A DNA stretch of 64,000 nt from Trichosanthes cucumerina (lineage: Eukaryota > Streptophyta > Magnoliopsida > Cucurbitales > Cucurbitaceae): positions 10,964,162-11,028,161 of the forward strand of contig CM071838.1 of the NCBI GenBank assembly GCA_036507285.1, read 5' to 3'. A program made the position numbers and the translations under genes. The notes under the pieces were generated by a model. The model worked only from the letters and a program-made list of their open reading frames with translations. It did no database searches and was not told where the DNA came from. The stretch's first letter is position 1. Each line of letters begins with the position of its first letter. Positions 20,580-32,140 of the stretch are shown in pieces.

Positions 20580-23500
20580 ATGTCTTCTTCTTTACGATCA
20601 ACAATATGGGTTTTGGTTCTTTGCTCTTTAGCCTTAGGTTTCGGTGCGAATTTGGGTCGGGCTCTGAAGTTGCCCTTCAGAGCTAACGATGTGCTTCCGG
20701 TTCTTCCACGGCAGATATCGTGGCCGGTGCTTAATAATCTCCACTCTGCCGTGGATTTGTTGCCCTCCTATGTTGGGTCTGTGACTCCCAGTAATGGGAC
20801 AATTGAGTGGAAAGGAGCTTGCTTCTTCACTAATGAAGCTCGGATTGATTTTACTGAAGGCGACAGAGGCTTGGGCGGCGGCCTTCTCCATCTCAAGGTT
20901 TGATCTTTTTGTTCTTTTACTTTTCTCCTTTATGGATTGCCATGTTATTATTATAGAATTACAGCGAGTTCGGATTGAACTTCAAACAGTTGAATGCAAT
21001 TTGCCTGTCTAATCTGCTTGCCTACTCCTTGGGTAGTTAATTCCCAAGCAACTTGGATTAGTTTGTATACCAAATATTGCTTTGGTTTTGATGTTTCGGC
21101 AACGTTTTGAGTTGCATTTTAATCGAATTAAAAAAAACCCAATGTGTTTGTTGTTTATATTAGTGGTTTGTAGAGTATTCTTCATCAAGTTTTTGGGTGA
21201 TCATCTGGCGTAGATTTTGGACTTATAGATGATATGATATCTATAGGCGTGGGAACCTACATTATGACATATATTTCTGTGTTGATTGCTTCCCCCCACT
21301 TTTTAGACATCTGAAGCGCACAGCTGGACCTGTATGGATCTATATGTTTTTGCAACGCCCTACAGAATTACGTGGGATTACTATTTCTCTGCACGGGAGC
21401 ATACATTAAAGTTCGAGTCATGGGAAGAACCTGCTGAGTTGGAATATGTATGTTTTTATGTTCCTTTTTTGTTATCTAATCCTCTAAACTGTAGTTGTAT
21501 ATTGCTAACCATGACATCCAACACTTGAGCAGGTGAAGCAACATGGGATTTCTGTTTTTCTTATGCCGTCTGGGATGTTGGGAACTCTGCTTTCTTTGGT
21601 AGATGTGTTGCCTCTGTTTTCCAATACCATATGGGGCCAAAATGCCAATTTAGCTTTTCTTAAGAAGCACATGGGTGCTACGTTTGAAAAGCGATCCCAA
21701 CCCTGGCAAGCAATTATTAATCCAGATGATGTTCATTCTGGTGATTTTTTAGCAGTGTCTAAAATCCGAGGACGATGGGGAGGCTTTGAGACATTAGAAA
21801 AGTGGGTGACGGGTGCTTTTGCTGGTCATACAGCAGTTTGCTTGAAGGATGAACAGGGTAATCTTTGGGTTGGTGAATCAGGACACGAGAATGAGAAGGT
21901 ATGCAAACTTCATTTGGCAGCTTTAATTCAAATGCATGTGACTGTGAGAAACAAATTAATGAATTAGTAATGGAGCTTAAGCTTTGAATTTAACGGGAAT
22001 TTTCTCATGTGTCCAATAGGGTGAAGAAATCATTGTGGTGATTCCATGGGATGAGTGGTGGGAGTTGGCACTCAAGGACAACTCAAATCCACAAATAGCC
22101 TTGCTTCCTTTGCATCCAGAGATACGTGCAAAATTCAACTCTACTGCAGCATGGGAATATGCTCGAAGCATGTCTGGGAAGCCATATGGTTATCACAACA
22201 TGATTTTTAGCTGGATTGATACCGTAACCGACAACTTTCCTCCTCCTCTTGATGCTCACTTGGTAGGTTTTGGTTTTCTTTTCCCCCTGTAATGTGTCTG
22301 TTGTAGTGAAGGTTTCATCTTGCTGTCAATGCCTACCTGCTTTTGCCCATATTTTCATGATTTTATTCTTTATAGTCTTTATGCATATGAAATGCGCTCA
22401 TTCATGTTGCAGTGGACATGGATGAGGTCATTATAGTTGTGTTTGTTGGTTGCGTGTATATGTGCACAAACATGTACGTAGATATCTAAGGACGATGCAT
22501 GTGTAAAGAACCATTCGTGTAAGTTTTCTTGCTGACAAGCTCTCATTTGCAGGTTATTTCTGTCATGTCTATGTGGACTAGGTTGCAGCCTGCATATGCT
22601 GCAAACATGTGGAATGAAGCTCTGAACAAGCGGCTTGGAACTGAGGTATGTCAGCAATCTTGGCCCATTAGCTGTAAACAAATAAAGAGAGAATTTTCAG
22701 CACAACAAATTTTAAGGTAGAAGAAAACTTAATAGGATTGAATGCGAACCCTTTTACCCCCACAAAATTTCACTATTGAAGTAATAATTAAGCTCTCTTA
22801 GTACTACCATTCAAACCGTTGACAAGATAATTAATAGTTGTTCGCTCCCTTGTTGGCTATTAAGAATAAGGAAAAAGGGATTTCATAGGCTTTAATTCTT
22901 GTACACAACCCACAATCAATATGAGTACTTGAGACTACCATGAGTTGGCCTAGTGGACAATAAGAGTCAATTTAATACTAAAGGGCTCTAAGTCAGATGG
23001 AATGAGTTCAAGCTATAGTGACCATCTATGTGAGATTTAACATCTTATGATCAAATATAGTAGGATTAGGCAGTTGCTTTGTGAGAATAGTTGAGATACA
23101 TATAACTATATAAGCTTCCAAGGAGCAGCTTCATTGGCAAGGGCTTGGGGGTTTTTGGTCGTACTGATTTAGAGTTCTCAAGTTCGAGCCCTCGGATGAG
23201 CTTAATAAATAAAAAACACTTGATGTCTCTTAGGTCTAGGCCTTGGAGTAGATGCGGGTGCCCTAGTATAACGGAGCAAAGCTCTGACTCTTAGTTGTAA
23301 AAAAAAAAGATGAGATACACGTAAGCTAACCTGGATCACTCATGGATTTTAAAAAGAGAAAAAAAGGCATTTGAGGTTTTCTTCGTAATTGCTTGAACTT
23401 CTATTTCGGTATATTAAAATCATAATTATGTGCTCTTGGTATGTGTTTGACATGTCTTTTACAGAAGTTTTTTTCTTGAGAACAAGTAAGGGTGGAGATT

Positions 23501-25395
23501 TAAACTTGCAACAAAGGGGTTGATGCCTGCTCATGTTAGCAAAAACTCTGGAAAGAAAATTAGTTTAATGCGTCCTCTAAAAAGTGCTTTTGATCTATTT
23601 TTAGAAATTTTTGTACCATTTTTTATAATTGAAAAATTTGAAAAGGCCTTTTAAAATATTTAACTTGACACTACTAATGTTTTATTTTAGAAGAACATTT
23701 TTAATCAGTTATAAACACTTTAAAAGTCATGTTAAACACACGCATAGATGAACTAAAGGATGTGAAAAGAATCTTCACAGGTCTGTGGGACCCACCTAAC
23801 TGGAGGTGGAAAGATTGAGATGGGCTTGGGGTTTGGGATAGAACTAATTTTTTTTCTTTTTTATTTAAATAGATAGATGTAGGGTGAGAGATTGTACCTT
23901 CAACTTCATGCAAGGTAATATATCTTTATCCATCAAGCTAGGCTTGGATTGACATAGAAATAAAATTTCTTAGGCCCTGTTTGATAACCATTTGATTTTT
24001 GGTTTTTGAAAATTAGGATTGTTTTTCACAATTTCTCTTCATCTTCTCTACCATTAGTTCTATCGTTCTTGAGGTATCATTTAAGTTTCTAGCCAAATTT
24101 CAAAAACAAAAACAAAATTTTGAAAACTACTTTTTTTTAGTTTTCAAAACTTACCAAGTACATAAGAAAACATAGAAACTCATTGGTAGATGTAGTATTT
24201 TTAGGCTTAATTTTCAAAAATCGAAAACTAAAAACCAAATGGTTATCAAATGGGCCTTAGTAATTTGGTTTCGGGGATGAGGAATTCATTGTACACCATG
24301 GACCATGAGCCTGATCCCATCCTATTACCAAATCAAGTATGAAATGTCTCTGAAATTAACCATATAAACTAATATGGAATTAATCACCCTGAATGCTACA
24401 CTTAATCTTAGATCCAAATTGCAAATTACTGAAGCTTGTCAACTTCAATGCAACTCCAAGTACCCTTCATTACATTTTGGGTGCAAGCTCCGAATATTCT
24501 AAAAATAGATCGGTGCATGATAAACCTTCTCAAGGCTTGAGAACTTCTTTGATTAATGAAGAACAACTGTTCTTTTAAAAATTCCTTAGGCATGCACACA
24601 ATTTTGTTCTCTGGTTCTCTTTAGAAATCCATATGCATGTTGATACAAAGCACAAAGGATCATGAAAAATTCGACCAAAATTTGTTTTAGGTTCAGATTT
24701 CTATGCGATTATTCTAGCTCATCATTTATCATCCAAACTTCTATAAAATCATCACACAAACTTACCTTTTTTTCTTTTTATGTTTCTGAAATGTACAGAG
24801 CATTTGTTGTATTCTTAAGTTCTATATGAAAGCATCTCATCCATATAAATAACTTACATATTTAACTTCTTCTGTTTGTTTTAGGATTTGGACTTGCACG
24901 ACATTGTGGTCGAGACTGAAAAGCGAGGAATTCCTTTTGATCTACTGCTTACGATTCCGGAACAAGATGAATGGGTCTACAGTGATGGGAAATCGACAAC
25001 ATGCGTTGTCTTTATCCTTGCAATGTACAAAGAGGCTGGAATATTTGGTCCTATATCCAGCTCCATTCAAGTAACAGAGTTCACTGTATGTCTCAAATTC
25101 TCGAACATGTATCACAACTAGTGATTTTGCCTCTTTTTCCCTAGAGCATTTTATTTGAACTTTGAATTTGGTTGTTATGCAGATTCGGGATGCATATATG
25201 CTGAGGATTTTTGAGGACAACCAAACACGCCTGCCAAGTTGGTGCAACAATGAAAGTGATAAGCTTCCTTTTTGCCAGATTCTTGGTGAGTACAAAATGG
25301 AACTGCCACAGTACAACACCTTAGAACCTTATGCCAATATGAATGAAAACTGCCCCTCCCTACCCCCTTCCTACGATCGACCCATTCGATGTTAA
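20580..25395 (+). CDS. Seven-exon gene: secreted/membrane protein, predicted permuted papain-like (NlpC/P60-type) fold
   Basis: Exons: 20580-20897, 21307-21447, 21533-21898, 22020-22262, 22553-22645, 24885-25085 and 25183-25395. Every join is GT-AG and phase 0, giving 524 residues. The start ATG opens a hydrophobic leader (residues 9-24, WVLVLCSLALGFGANL), read as a signal peptide or anchor. Residues 107-153 and 154-190 are conserved-looking and may include a second hydrophobic stretch (164-183). Residues 218-270 read DDVHSGDFLAVSK, AGHTAVCL and LWVGESG; residues 418-440 read SDGKSTTCVVFILAMYKEAG. The order His252, Glu268, then Cys427 in a helix start is that of circularly permuted papain-like amidases/peptidases, so a hydrolase or transferase on an amide or ester is possible. 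I do not recall a named Arabidopsis gene. The function is inferred from motifs only. Intron 5 (22646-24884) is long and carries two transposable elements. Confidence 0.85.
23106..23308 (+). mobile_element. tRNA-derived SINE in intron 5
   Basis: About 200 bp with a Pol III box-B-like motif (caagttcgagccct, about 23190) preceded by a box-A-like segment (ttggcaagggcttgg, about 23133). It ends in an A-run (23299-23308). Imperfect flanking duplications agttgagatacatataa (23089-23105) and agatgagatacacgtaa (23308-23324) match at 14 of 17 bases. It is in the same orientation as the host gene. Confidence 0.8.
23973..24256. mobile_element. Tourist-like (PIF/Harbinger) MITE in intron 5
   Basis: A 284-bp element with inverted ends GGCCCTGTTTGATAACCA and GGCCCATTTGATAACCA (right arm reversed). 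The arms continue with TTTGRTTTTTRGTTTTYG-like pairing. The 3-bp duplication TTA lies at 23970-23972 and 24257-24259. TTA duplication and GGCCC-type ends are usual for Tourist MITEs. Confidence 0.8.
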
Positions 25396-28300
25396 GTCTG
25401 TCTTTGGCCTACACGTGCCAAAGACGATCTTTTCAATTCTCTACGACGATTGTATAAACCATGTAAACATAGCAACTAACTCTGAGATCGTTTATCGAGA
25501 CATCCAACAAAAAGTATTTCAAACCTTCTTTTATCTGCAGCTACTTTCCCACTGGAGATATTCTGTATTTGTACATAATTTTAGAAGAAATGTTATGGTA
25601 TTTAAAAGGATGGGTGTTGATTCATTTCTGGTTTACACAATCTCAGAAAGCTATGCCTATTCATCTAGTCAAATTGTATCGTTTTACTGAACTTTCCCAC
25701 CATTTTTGCTCTTCCTGCATTCAAATTTTTGCCAGGACACGAATTCGAAAGTCCATTCTTTTATGTCTTGATCTACAGTGAATCATTGTTACGTTTTTTC
25801 GGTTTCATATTCTTTATTGAGGCAGCCACAACAGCTCAAACGGTGTGCTGTTGTTCACAGTATGAGCAACAAGTTGTACGACAACAAATTCAAAAAAAAA
25901 CATGGAATTTGTAGACAACCAATCATAGGGAAGTTAAAATATTTAGCATTCGTACTAAGTTAGTTCGACTTCTACGGCGTTGTTCATAATTTTAATGTCT
26001 CAAGGAAGGTTCCTTTTGACACTTTCGTTGAAGAAACCTCTTTTCTTTAGACCCATTTGTCTTCGATGACGTTGTATTTGTATTTGGACACAACAGCCAC
26101 TTTGAGTTTGAAACTTACCTTTCTTTTCCTAAGATTGAGACCATTTTAACATTTATTTTATTGCGATTTGAATACAAACCCTGTATAGGCAACAAGTATG
26201 AACAACTTGGTCTCAAAGTAAAATCTAACTTTAAACAACTTGGCTTCGTATTCAAATCAAAATCTTTTTGCTTTAAATTCCACTTTATTTGATTTAACTT
26301 CCTAATTGCACGGTTTTAAAGCAAAGTTGATATGAATTGGTCACTATTTGGAGTTGGTAGTACAGTTTATAGCCATCCATACTTCTCATTAAATCTATTT
26401 CCATAGTTTTCTAATATTGAATATTATGACAAGCATGGTTGAAGTCTGCAACTTATAACTAGAAATTTGAAAACAAAGGATTCAATAAAATAAAGTTGTA
26501 TTTCATGTTTTCAGATATGTGTTTGGTAACTGATTTAGAAATTCGATTGCTTTTTAAACAATTGTTTAAAATGTTCTCTATAATATATTTATAGACCATC
26601 AAATTAGTAGTAGTTACAAAACTAAATATTATGTTGAATATTAGTCATTATTAATTAATTTATGAAGCTTATTTTTATAAATTTTATATAATTATTATTT
26701 TATAATATAATATTATATCATACATATTTTAATTTAACAAAAGCAAATTGAGTTTATAACATGAAATATTATATTAATTAAAATTTTTATCCTTGTTTAA
26801 TATAATTTTACATTTATAATATCAAATTCAAAATCTGGACACAATAAAAACATGAAAATGTTGTTTTCAGAATTCTACTATTTTGATTATAGAATCTAAA
26901 AATAATTTTCGAAAATACATCTGCCAAATACATATTTGAATTTAGTGAATTCGAAAACATAAAACAAAATCTGGATTACCTATAACAGACCCTTAACTAC
27001 TCGTTTAAGTACTTTTTAGACTTAATTTGAACAAAATCTCAAACATAAATTTTGCTAATTGATCAACCAATCTTATTAATATTACAATAAATCAGTCAAG
27101 AGCAAGGATAAATATGAATATTTTTTTCCAAATAGATTTTTGGATTTTCTTTCTGACAATATGCACGGTAGAGGATTCGAATTTCTGACATTTTGGTCAA
27201 TAATATATTTTTTATGTCAATTGAGCTGGTGTGTTTGCAGATTTTTGGGGAAGATCATAATCTTTTTATTCTTATTCACATATTTATTTCCTATCTTGGT
27301 AAAAAGAATTAATTATTAAAATTTACGGTTTACTAATATAAATTATAAAAATATAAAATTTTCTATGTTTTAGCCTAAGATATTTACTTTTTATGCAAAA
27401 TAATTCTCCAAGCCTGCTCCGTTTCTCCTCTTAGCAATTCCTATCCTGCTAGTTGCTACTGCACACGGACTTTGATTTTTAAGTAAGTGGCCATTCTAGA
27501 AGCTTTTTTTTTTAAAAAAAAAAATCATGATTGAAGCAATATTTAATTTAATTTTTTTTTTAAAAAAACTTGAGAATCAATTTTCTATACTATTCTCCAA
27601 AAGAGCAATATTCCTTGTAAGTTTTCTCATTCGATATTCAAGATAACTCCATCAACGAAAAGATGGAAGAAGCAAAAGAAAAGTCTCTTCATTTTATGCT
27701 TCAATCAAAGGCATCTTCTTACTCGAGAGATATAATAATTCTTTTCTTTGTAAAATAAGATCAATCACATTCACTCAAAACCCAATTCAAGAATTAAAAA
27801 AAAAAATCAAAATTAAATCATGTTTAAATTACAATAAATCTTTTTTTGTTTTTGGGAACTCCCCACTTAGAGCTTGATTTTTCCAGCTTTAGAATAGTCT
27901 GAAACATTAGGTTTGGGAAATGGAATATTAGAGACAAGAAATTGCATGGAAAGAGGAATTGTTTATAAATTATAAGTGGGATTCTGTTTAATCATTCAAA
28001 AAAAGAAAATTTTGTTTATGCACATTACATATGAGTTTAAAAATTAAAAAAAAAAGATATTGATTATCAAATAGACCAAACCAGACCAGATTAGACCAGA
28101 GGCTTCGAACCACCTTCCATTGTCTTGTCTTTCACCTGACTCCGGTGACTTTAAGGATCATCAATTTTGAAAAATTTAACCCTAAATCTCTCTCATCTTT
28201 TACCTATGACCACGACATCAACCATCCTAAATTTTACTTCTTTCTTCTTCGATGCTTCCTTTGTTTCATTTATTACCATCATATATATATATATAATCTC

Positions 28301-31300
28301 CCACTTCTAGCCAATCTGATCGAAACATAATTTAATGGATAAGTAAGTATCTCGCTTTACATTTGTTGAACACTAAAAAAACAAAAAAGTTCTACTTCTT
28401 ATCAATTCATTCCGTGCATAACTATATTACATTTTCAAACGTTAAAGATTCAATCTTTCATTCTGCCTTGATTGAATTAAAAAAAGAATCACTTGCTCTC
28501 TCTTTCTCCATCTCCAAACAATCGTGTATGCACTGCAAGAAATGTAGAGCCAAGTTAAAAGACAAAGTTAAAGGTATATCAATCAATTTTGACATTATTT
28601 TAGAGTTTTTTTCTTTCTTTTTTTAAGTTAACAATATATATAAGAGCTAGGATATTATAACTTTTGAATTATTAGCCGATATAATATGTACCTTAACAAT
28701 TTGAACTATGTTAGAGTTGGACGCATAGTTTTATTTTTTTTAGCTAATTGATAAGTTAAAGACGAGAAAGGGATAAAAGACACATTTTTTTTTTATGAAA
28801 ATTAAAAGATAAGGGTGTGGTAAGGAGGTGGGGGTGGCTGAAAATGGGTAGGGTCCATATATTATATATATTAATCTTTTTAATCAAAACCCATATTGGA
28901 AATGAAATGAGAATGAAAATTGAGCCAAAAATAAAATGAATTCAATCAATCAAACCAACCCACCATATTTAATAATCCATTTATCTATATATATCATTTT
29001 TAATTTAATAATATTCCACATGTTATGATAGTGAAATGCTCCATGACAGCATGCCTAGTTGGAAACATTTTTCTCCAAAAGTTGGAATTTTTAGAGATAG
29101 AAAGAGAAAGGTCCTCCAATGGTGGGAGAGGATCTTGTTATAGACAATGGAATACTTGCAAAATCTAAGAGTTTCCAACAAGCCCTACAAAGTGGGGTCC
29201 TTTTAAAACATGTGTCCAACCAAAATTAAAACTTTGTGTTACTCATTCTCATAGGATAATATTAATTGAAGAAGACCCAACTCAAGCAAAAAAAAAAAAA
29301 AAAAACATATGCTTTTGGAGGTGATGATAATTTAAATATTAAAATAGAGGGCTTTGCCTGCTCTATGAAGATATGCTCAGATCTCATTTTAGACCTTTTC
29401 TTTATTATTATTATTATTTTTTTTGCTTTTATAAGTATTTATGCTTACATCATTCCCCACTTCTTAATATTCCTTTGTATGGCTTTGCCAACTACTCTCT
29501 CTTACTATTCTAAAACTTTGGTCAATATTCATCAATAATAATCTTTCTTTTTTCTTTTTTCTTTTTTTTTTTCGCTCTTTAATTTTATTTTAATTGTGGT
29601 TCTCGTGACTGGATGTTAATCACAAACAAACCTACCCTAATTCACTTAATTAATCCGAAGTCCATAAATTTCCTTTTTTTTTTTACCAATAATTTAAACA
29701 TTGTTTCATAAAGTGTACTAGATGGGACTTCTCACCGACACCCCTATCATTTTTAGTTTTTTATTTTCCTATATGTACGAAAAGAGATTGCTCTCGACTG
29801 GTTTGGAATTTTTTTTTCCTAAGTGTTAAAATATTGAATTTATAGTGACTTATCAAACTTAAATCTTTAGGTTGATCAATGAATGATGTATTTTTGTTCT
29901 AATTTCCCGCAAATGAAGGAAAGAATGTAAAAATATTGATGTAAATTAAATTTACGATAACTCATACACTTAATTTTTTGATTGATTGTTGATTTAACAG
30001 CGTGTTCAACATGTAGGTGAGGTTTAAGAACTTCTAATCTTTTGAGTGGGATTATGTTTTCACTAATTGAACTATATACTTCGGTTGAAAAATAGTTTGA
30101 AGTAGTTCGTTAATTCCATAAAATTTGTTTAGTATAATATTTCAAAAGAAAGGCGTGTTGCATGTGTGTTACTTTATTTTTTTCTAGTTATTTTATTGTT
30201 TTTCCTATCAAACTACCCTTATATATTAACTAATATTTTTTTTTCAATAAGCATATTATTTTATCATTTAGTTCGTGATGAAAACGATAATAGCTACATG
30301 AAATTACAATTCAAGTCTTTAGAAGTTGTTTATGACGCTGAGTGAGTCATAATAACATGTGTTAGAATAGTTTGTAGAGTTATATAACTTGTGTTTAGGT
30401 TATAAAGAGTTATTTAGTCTGGATTATAATAGTATATGTTTGAGATGCAGATGATTCCATAAACTATTGTAACACAAGTTATCATAACTTACACATCAAT
30501 TAGACCCTTAAAATTAAATTTTAAGGACGAATTTAAGCTATTTTTCAAGTTTGGTCAAATAAATGGACATAAATGATTGATGAGATGAATAGTAATTTTT
30601 AGGGCAGAGTGAAATATTTAGTTCTACAATTAACCATACCATAATTCTTAAAGAAAAATGATAAAAAGAGGACAAAAGTAGAATAATGGTTTGAAAACAA
30701 TCTCCCAAATGAGCACTTTAGCTTTTTAGAAAAATGAAAGTATTAATATTGGTGGGTTTTAGTTATCCATTGCAGCTCTCTTTCCCTGAAGGTGATTACA
30801 TCCCCACTTTCTTTGACTTTTCGTCTATGTTGCTTTTTCTAATATTATTTTATTTATTTAATTAATCAAGCTAATCTTCTCTTTCAAGCATTCGAATATT
30901 TGTTTTGTTTTATTTTATTTAAACAATACCCATAATTAGTGCTAGCTAAAATTATTGCATTCTTTCTTTTTCTATGTTAACTTTTTTTTTCCCATTCAAG
31001 TGCGTATCTATAAACAAATGTGAATCCTCTATTTAAAAAAAAAAAAAAAAAAAACTAAATCCCCCCTTTGATGAGGAAAGTTCCATGTATATCTATTACT
31101 ATATTCAAAAGTTATTTGAACACAAAAAAATTGCATGACAAAAAATAATAATAATAATAATAAAAACAGAGAGACTTCTTCTCAGCTCTGACTTTTCTTT
31201 CCCATCTTTATTTTAAAATCTTATTTTATTGACCTCTTGGCTTGCCGTTGCCGTTTCATGATGATTATTATTCTAATTAAAATTAAACTATGATTCTTTT

Positions 31301-31350
31301 GACATGTCACACACACTATTTCAATATTGCATTATATGTTGTAAACCATT
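25396..31350. other. 3' UTR then gene-free AT-rich intergenic DNA
   Basis: The first several hundred bases after the stop at 25393-25395 should hold the 3' UTR of the upstream gene. I cannot place the poly(A) site. The rest is AT-rich with homopolymers (e.g. 29288-29306 A-run, 31038-31054 A-run) and short ORFs without recognisable motifs. A weak inverted similarity between about 26510 and 26985 and a tRNA-like box B near 27180 may be old MITE or SINE remnants. A micro-ORF near 28528 is listed under findings. Confidence 0.6.
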
Positions 31351-31361
31351 TCCAAATTTCA

Positions 31362-31371
31362 GTATAAAACC
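31362..31371 (+). promoter_or_regulatory. Candidate TATA box of the C2H2 zinc-finger gene
   Basis: gtataaaacc lies about 90 bp before the chosen ATG. Transcription starting about 30 bp downstream gives a leader of about 55 bp containing the A-run at 31410-31432. This placement also excludes the upstream in-frame ATG at 31304. Confidence 0.5.
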
Positions 31372-31450
31372 AAGAGAAATCTCTCCAATTCACCTCATTC
31401 AAATTCATCAAAAAAAAAAAAAAAAAAAAAAAATCTCTCTTTGTCTACAC

Positions 31451-32140
31451 ATGACGATGATGGGAAAGGGTTGTAATTTTGAAGAAGGCGAAAGTGGGTT
31501 ATTTTCTTCAAGGTGTTACGTTGAAAAAAAAGTAAAACTTTTTGGTTTTGAGCTAAACCCATCAAAGAAGGATCAGGAATTGGGTTCGAGTTCATGCTTG
31601 AAAAGCTCTTGTGGCGAAGGAGATCATGAAAGTGTAAACTCTTCTTCAATAACAACAGTCTGTTTTGAAAGATCAGAATCAGATCAACAACAACCCATTA
31701 TCAATATTAACAAACCAAAATTCGAGTGTCAATATTGTTTCAAAGAGTTTACAAATTCTCAAGCTTTGGGAGGCCATCAAAATGCCCACAAGAAAGAAAG
31801 GTTGAAGAAGAAGAAGATGCAGCTTCAAGCTAGAAAAGCTTGTCTTAGTTATTATCTTCAGCCATTTCAAACCAATAATTTTATCTACACCGATGATTCT
31901 TCGCAGATTAGTTTCAACCAAAACGACGCCGATCAGTTTATCCATTTCGATGCTTCTGTGTCGTTTTTGCCCGAACAACGACGGTTGTTCACTTTAACGC
32001 AGGCGCCCGACAGGTCGTCCGGAGCCGCCAAGCCTGTCGGTTTTCAGTCGTCGTTGTCTTCTTCTTCTTCTTCTTTTTTGCCTGTTTCTGAACATGGCCC
32101 TTCTTGTAAATCTTTGGATCTTCAACTTGGTTTCAATTAA
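31451..32140 (+). CDS. C2H2 (QALGGH) zinc-finger transcriptional repressor with EAR motif
   Basis: The gene is intronless and encodes 229 residues. One plant-type C2H2 finger spans residues 91-113 (Cys93, Cys96, His109, His113) with the QALGGH helix at 104-109 and the extension QNAHKKERL. Residues 28-34 read VKLFGFEL, the N-terminal box of the ZFP5/ZFP6/ZFP8/GIS-like family (trichome, hormone and root-hair regulators in Arabidopsis; from memory). The C-terminus ends SLDLQLGFN, an LxLxL EAR repression motif at 222-226. A basic stretch (116-122, KERLKKKKM) follows the finger, and a Ser run (201-208) precedes the EAR box. It should bind DNA in the nucleus and recruit co-repressors. The frame is open upstream to 31304, but that extension crosses the A-run and the TATA-like sequence, so I chose the ATG at 31451. 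The neighbouring DNA is TE-rich and no partner gene is adjacent. Confidence 0.93.
   Translation: MTMMGKGCNFEEGESGLFSSRCYVEKKVKLFGFELNPSKKDQELGSSSCLKSSCGEGDHESVNSSSITTVCFERSESDQQQPIININKPKFECQYCFKEFTNSQALGGHQNAHKKERLKKKKMQLQARKACLSYYLQPFQTNNFIYTDDSSQISFNQNDADQFIHFDASVSFLPEQRRLFTLTQAPDRSSGAAKPVGFQSSLSSSSSSFLPVSEHGPSCKSLDLQLGFN

Noticed and set aside
26500..26990. A possible element with ends gatatgtgtttggtaac and gttataggtaatcc
   Set aside because: The two ends pair poorly and no flanking duplication is visible.
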